DNA of 33,615 nt, taken from the NCBI GenBank assembly GCA_016873735.1, contig VGWD01000024.1:1-33615 (forward strand), read 5' to 3'. Both the position numbers and the translations under genes were made by a program. Each line of letters starts with the position of its first letter. The stretch's first letter is position 1. Shown in pieces: positions 33,436-33,615 of this stretch. The notes below the pieces were generated by a model, which did not search any database, had not been told where the DNA came from, and saw nothing but the letters and a program-made list of their open reading frames with translations. This stretch comes from Ignavibacteria bacterium (GTDB taxonomy: Bacteria > Bacteroidota > Ignavibacteria > Kapaibacteriales > UBA961).

Positions 33436-33615
33436 ATGTCGACACTCCCAATATTTCCGCTTGAGCTGGTGGTATTTCCGGATACAACGTATCCTCTTCA
33501 CATCTTTGAGGAGAGATACAAGGCAATGATCGGACTTTGCCTGGCCGAGCAATCACAGTTTGGAATTCATTTGAAATCAACAGGGACTTTGTATCCGATC
33601 GGAACCGTTGTAGAT
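33436..33615 (+). CDS. Lon N-terminal (LON/PUA-like) substrate-binding domain protein, 3' truncated
   Basis: The frame opens at the ATG at 33436 and runs without stop for 60 codons to the window end. The sequence STLPIFPLELVVFPD, TYPLHIFEERYKAMIG and FGIHLK is the start of a LON N-terminal domain, as in the peptidase-less LON-domain proteins (often ~200 residues) or full Lon protease. The start LPIFPLELVVFPD without a long N-terminal part fits the short LON-domain type better. No Shine-Dalgarno is visible. It comes 145 bases after sod, beyond a terminator. Confidence 0.9.
   Translation, partial: MSTLPIFPLELVVFPDTTYPLHIFEERYKAMIGLCLAEQSQFGIHLKSTGTLYPIGTVVD

Noticed and set aside
1-33615. Mobile elements, prophage genes, CRISPR arrays, toxin-antitoxin or defence genes
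   Set aside because: Looked for repeated spacers, transposase or integrase motifs and short paired toxin genes; none seen. All large frames are explained by housekeeping or envelope families.

Overview
The window is a dense, AT-rich bacterial chromosome segment of housekeeping and cell-envelope genes. It contains about 33 protein genes and one tRNA. I see no insertion sequence, integrase, phage gene or CRISPR array.

Organism. Several genes are preceded by the -33/-7 promoter type of the Bacteroidota/Chlorobi (FCB) group (TTTG-like box, 19-20 bp spacer, TAnnTTTG). The cleanest copies lie before rplM, mreB, the bS21 operon and tRNA-Leu. Many genes nevertheless have clear Shine-Dalgarno sequences (AGGAG, GAGG), which Bacteroidia proper rarely use. 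Together with PspC/LiaF-type proteins, HpnE and an OmpA/VWA lipoprotein, this suggests a Chlorobi/Ignavibacteria/Kapabacteria-like lineage. The placement is inference; only the FCB level is reasonably safe.

Layout. 1-3.6 kb: end of an OmpA-domain gene, then comM and a PspC-LiaF-type membrane pair on the minus strand. 3.7-6 kb: a degenerate M16 peptidase facing an EamA transporter. 6.1-8.2 kb: serS and a SpoU/TrmH-type RNA methyltransferase. 8.3-13.3 kb: translation block rplM-rpsI, rpsB-tsf, pyrH-frr-mazG. Structured RNA lies before rpsB, and a strong terminator separates tsf from pyrH. 13.3-15.2 kb: LolA-like protein and an NHL-repeat lipoprotein, divergent. 15.2-17 kb (minus): a Tudor-like small protein with rpsU, and mreB. 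17.2-20.8 kb (minus): tRNA-Leu(UAG)-tig-clpP-clpX, with a terminator-like hairpin between clpP and clpX. 20.9-22.2 kb: hpnE. 22.2-27.7 kb (minus): a tightly spaced run ctpA, DUF3108 protein, VWA-OmpA lipoprotein, SDR, ABC-2 permease. 27.8-31.2 kb (minus): murF-mraY and a PhoB-type response regulator. 31.2-32.2 kb: YihY-type membrane protein. 32.2-33.6 kb: erpA-like gene and an archaeal-type superoxide dismutase, a terminator, then the start of a Lon N-terminal-domain gene cut by the window end.

How it fits together. Translation (uL13, uS9, uS2, EF-Ts, RRF, bS21, SerS), protein quality control (trigger factor, ClpXP, Ctp, M16), wall synthesis and shape (MurF, MraY, MreB) and envelope stress or lipid functions (PspC, LiaF-like, LolA-like, HpnE, OmpA/VWA) dominate. 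No single spectacular new system is visible. The best leads are the three-dyad rpsI-rpsB intergenic region, the uncharacterised Tudor-like partner of bS21, the 11-residue amphipathic repeats in the PspC protein, the five-gene envelope run, and several small dyads upstream of hpnE, mreB and the response regulator.
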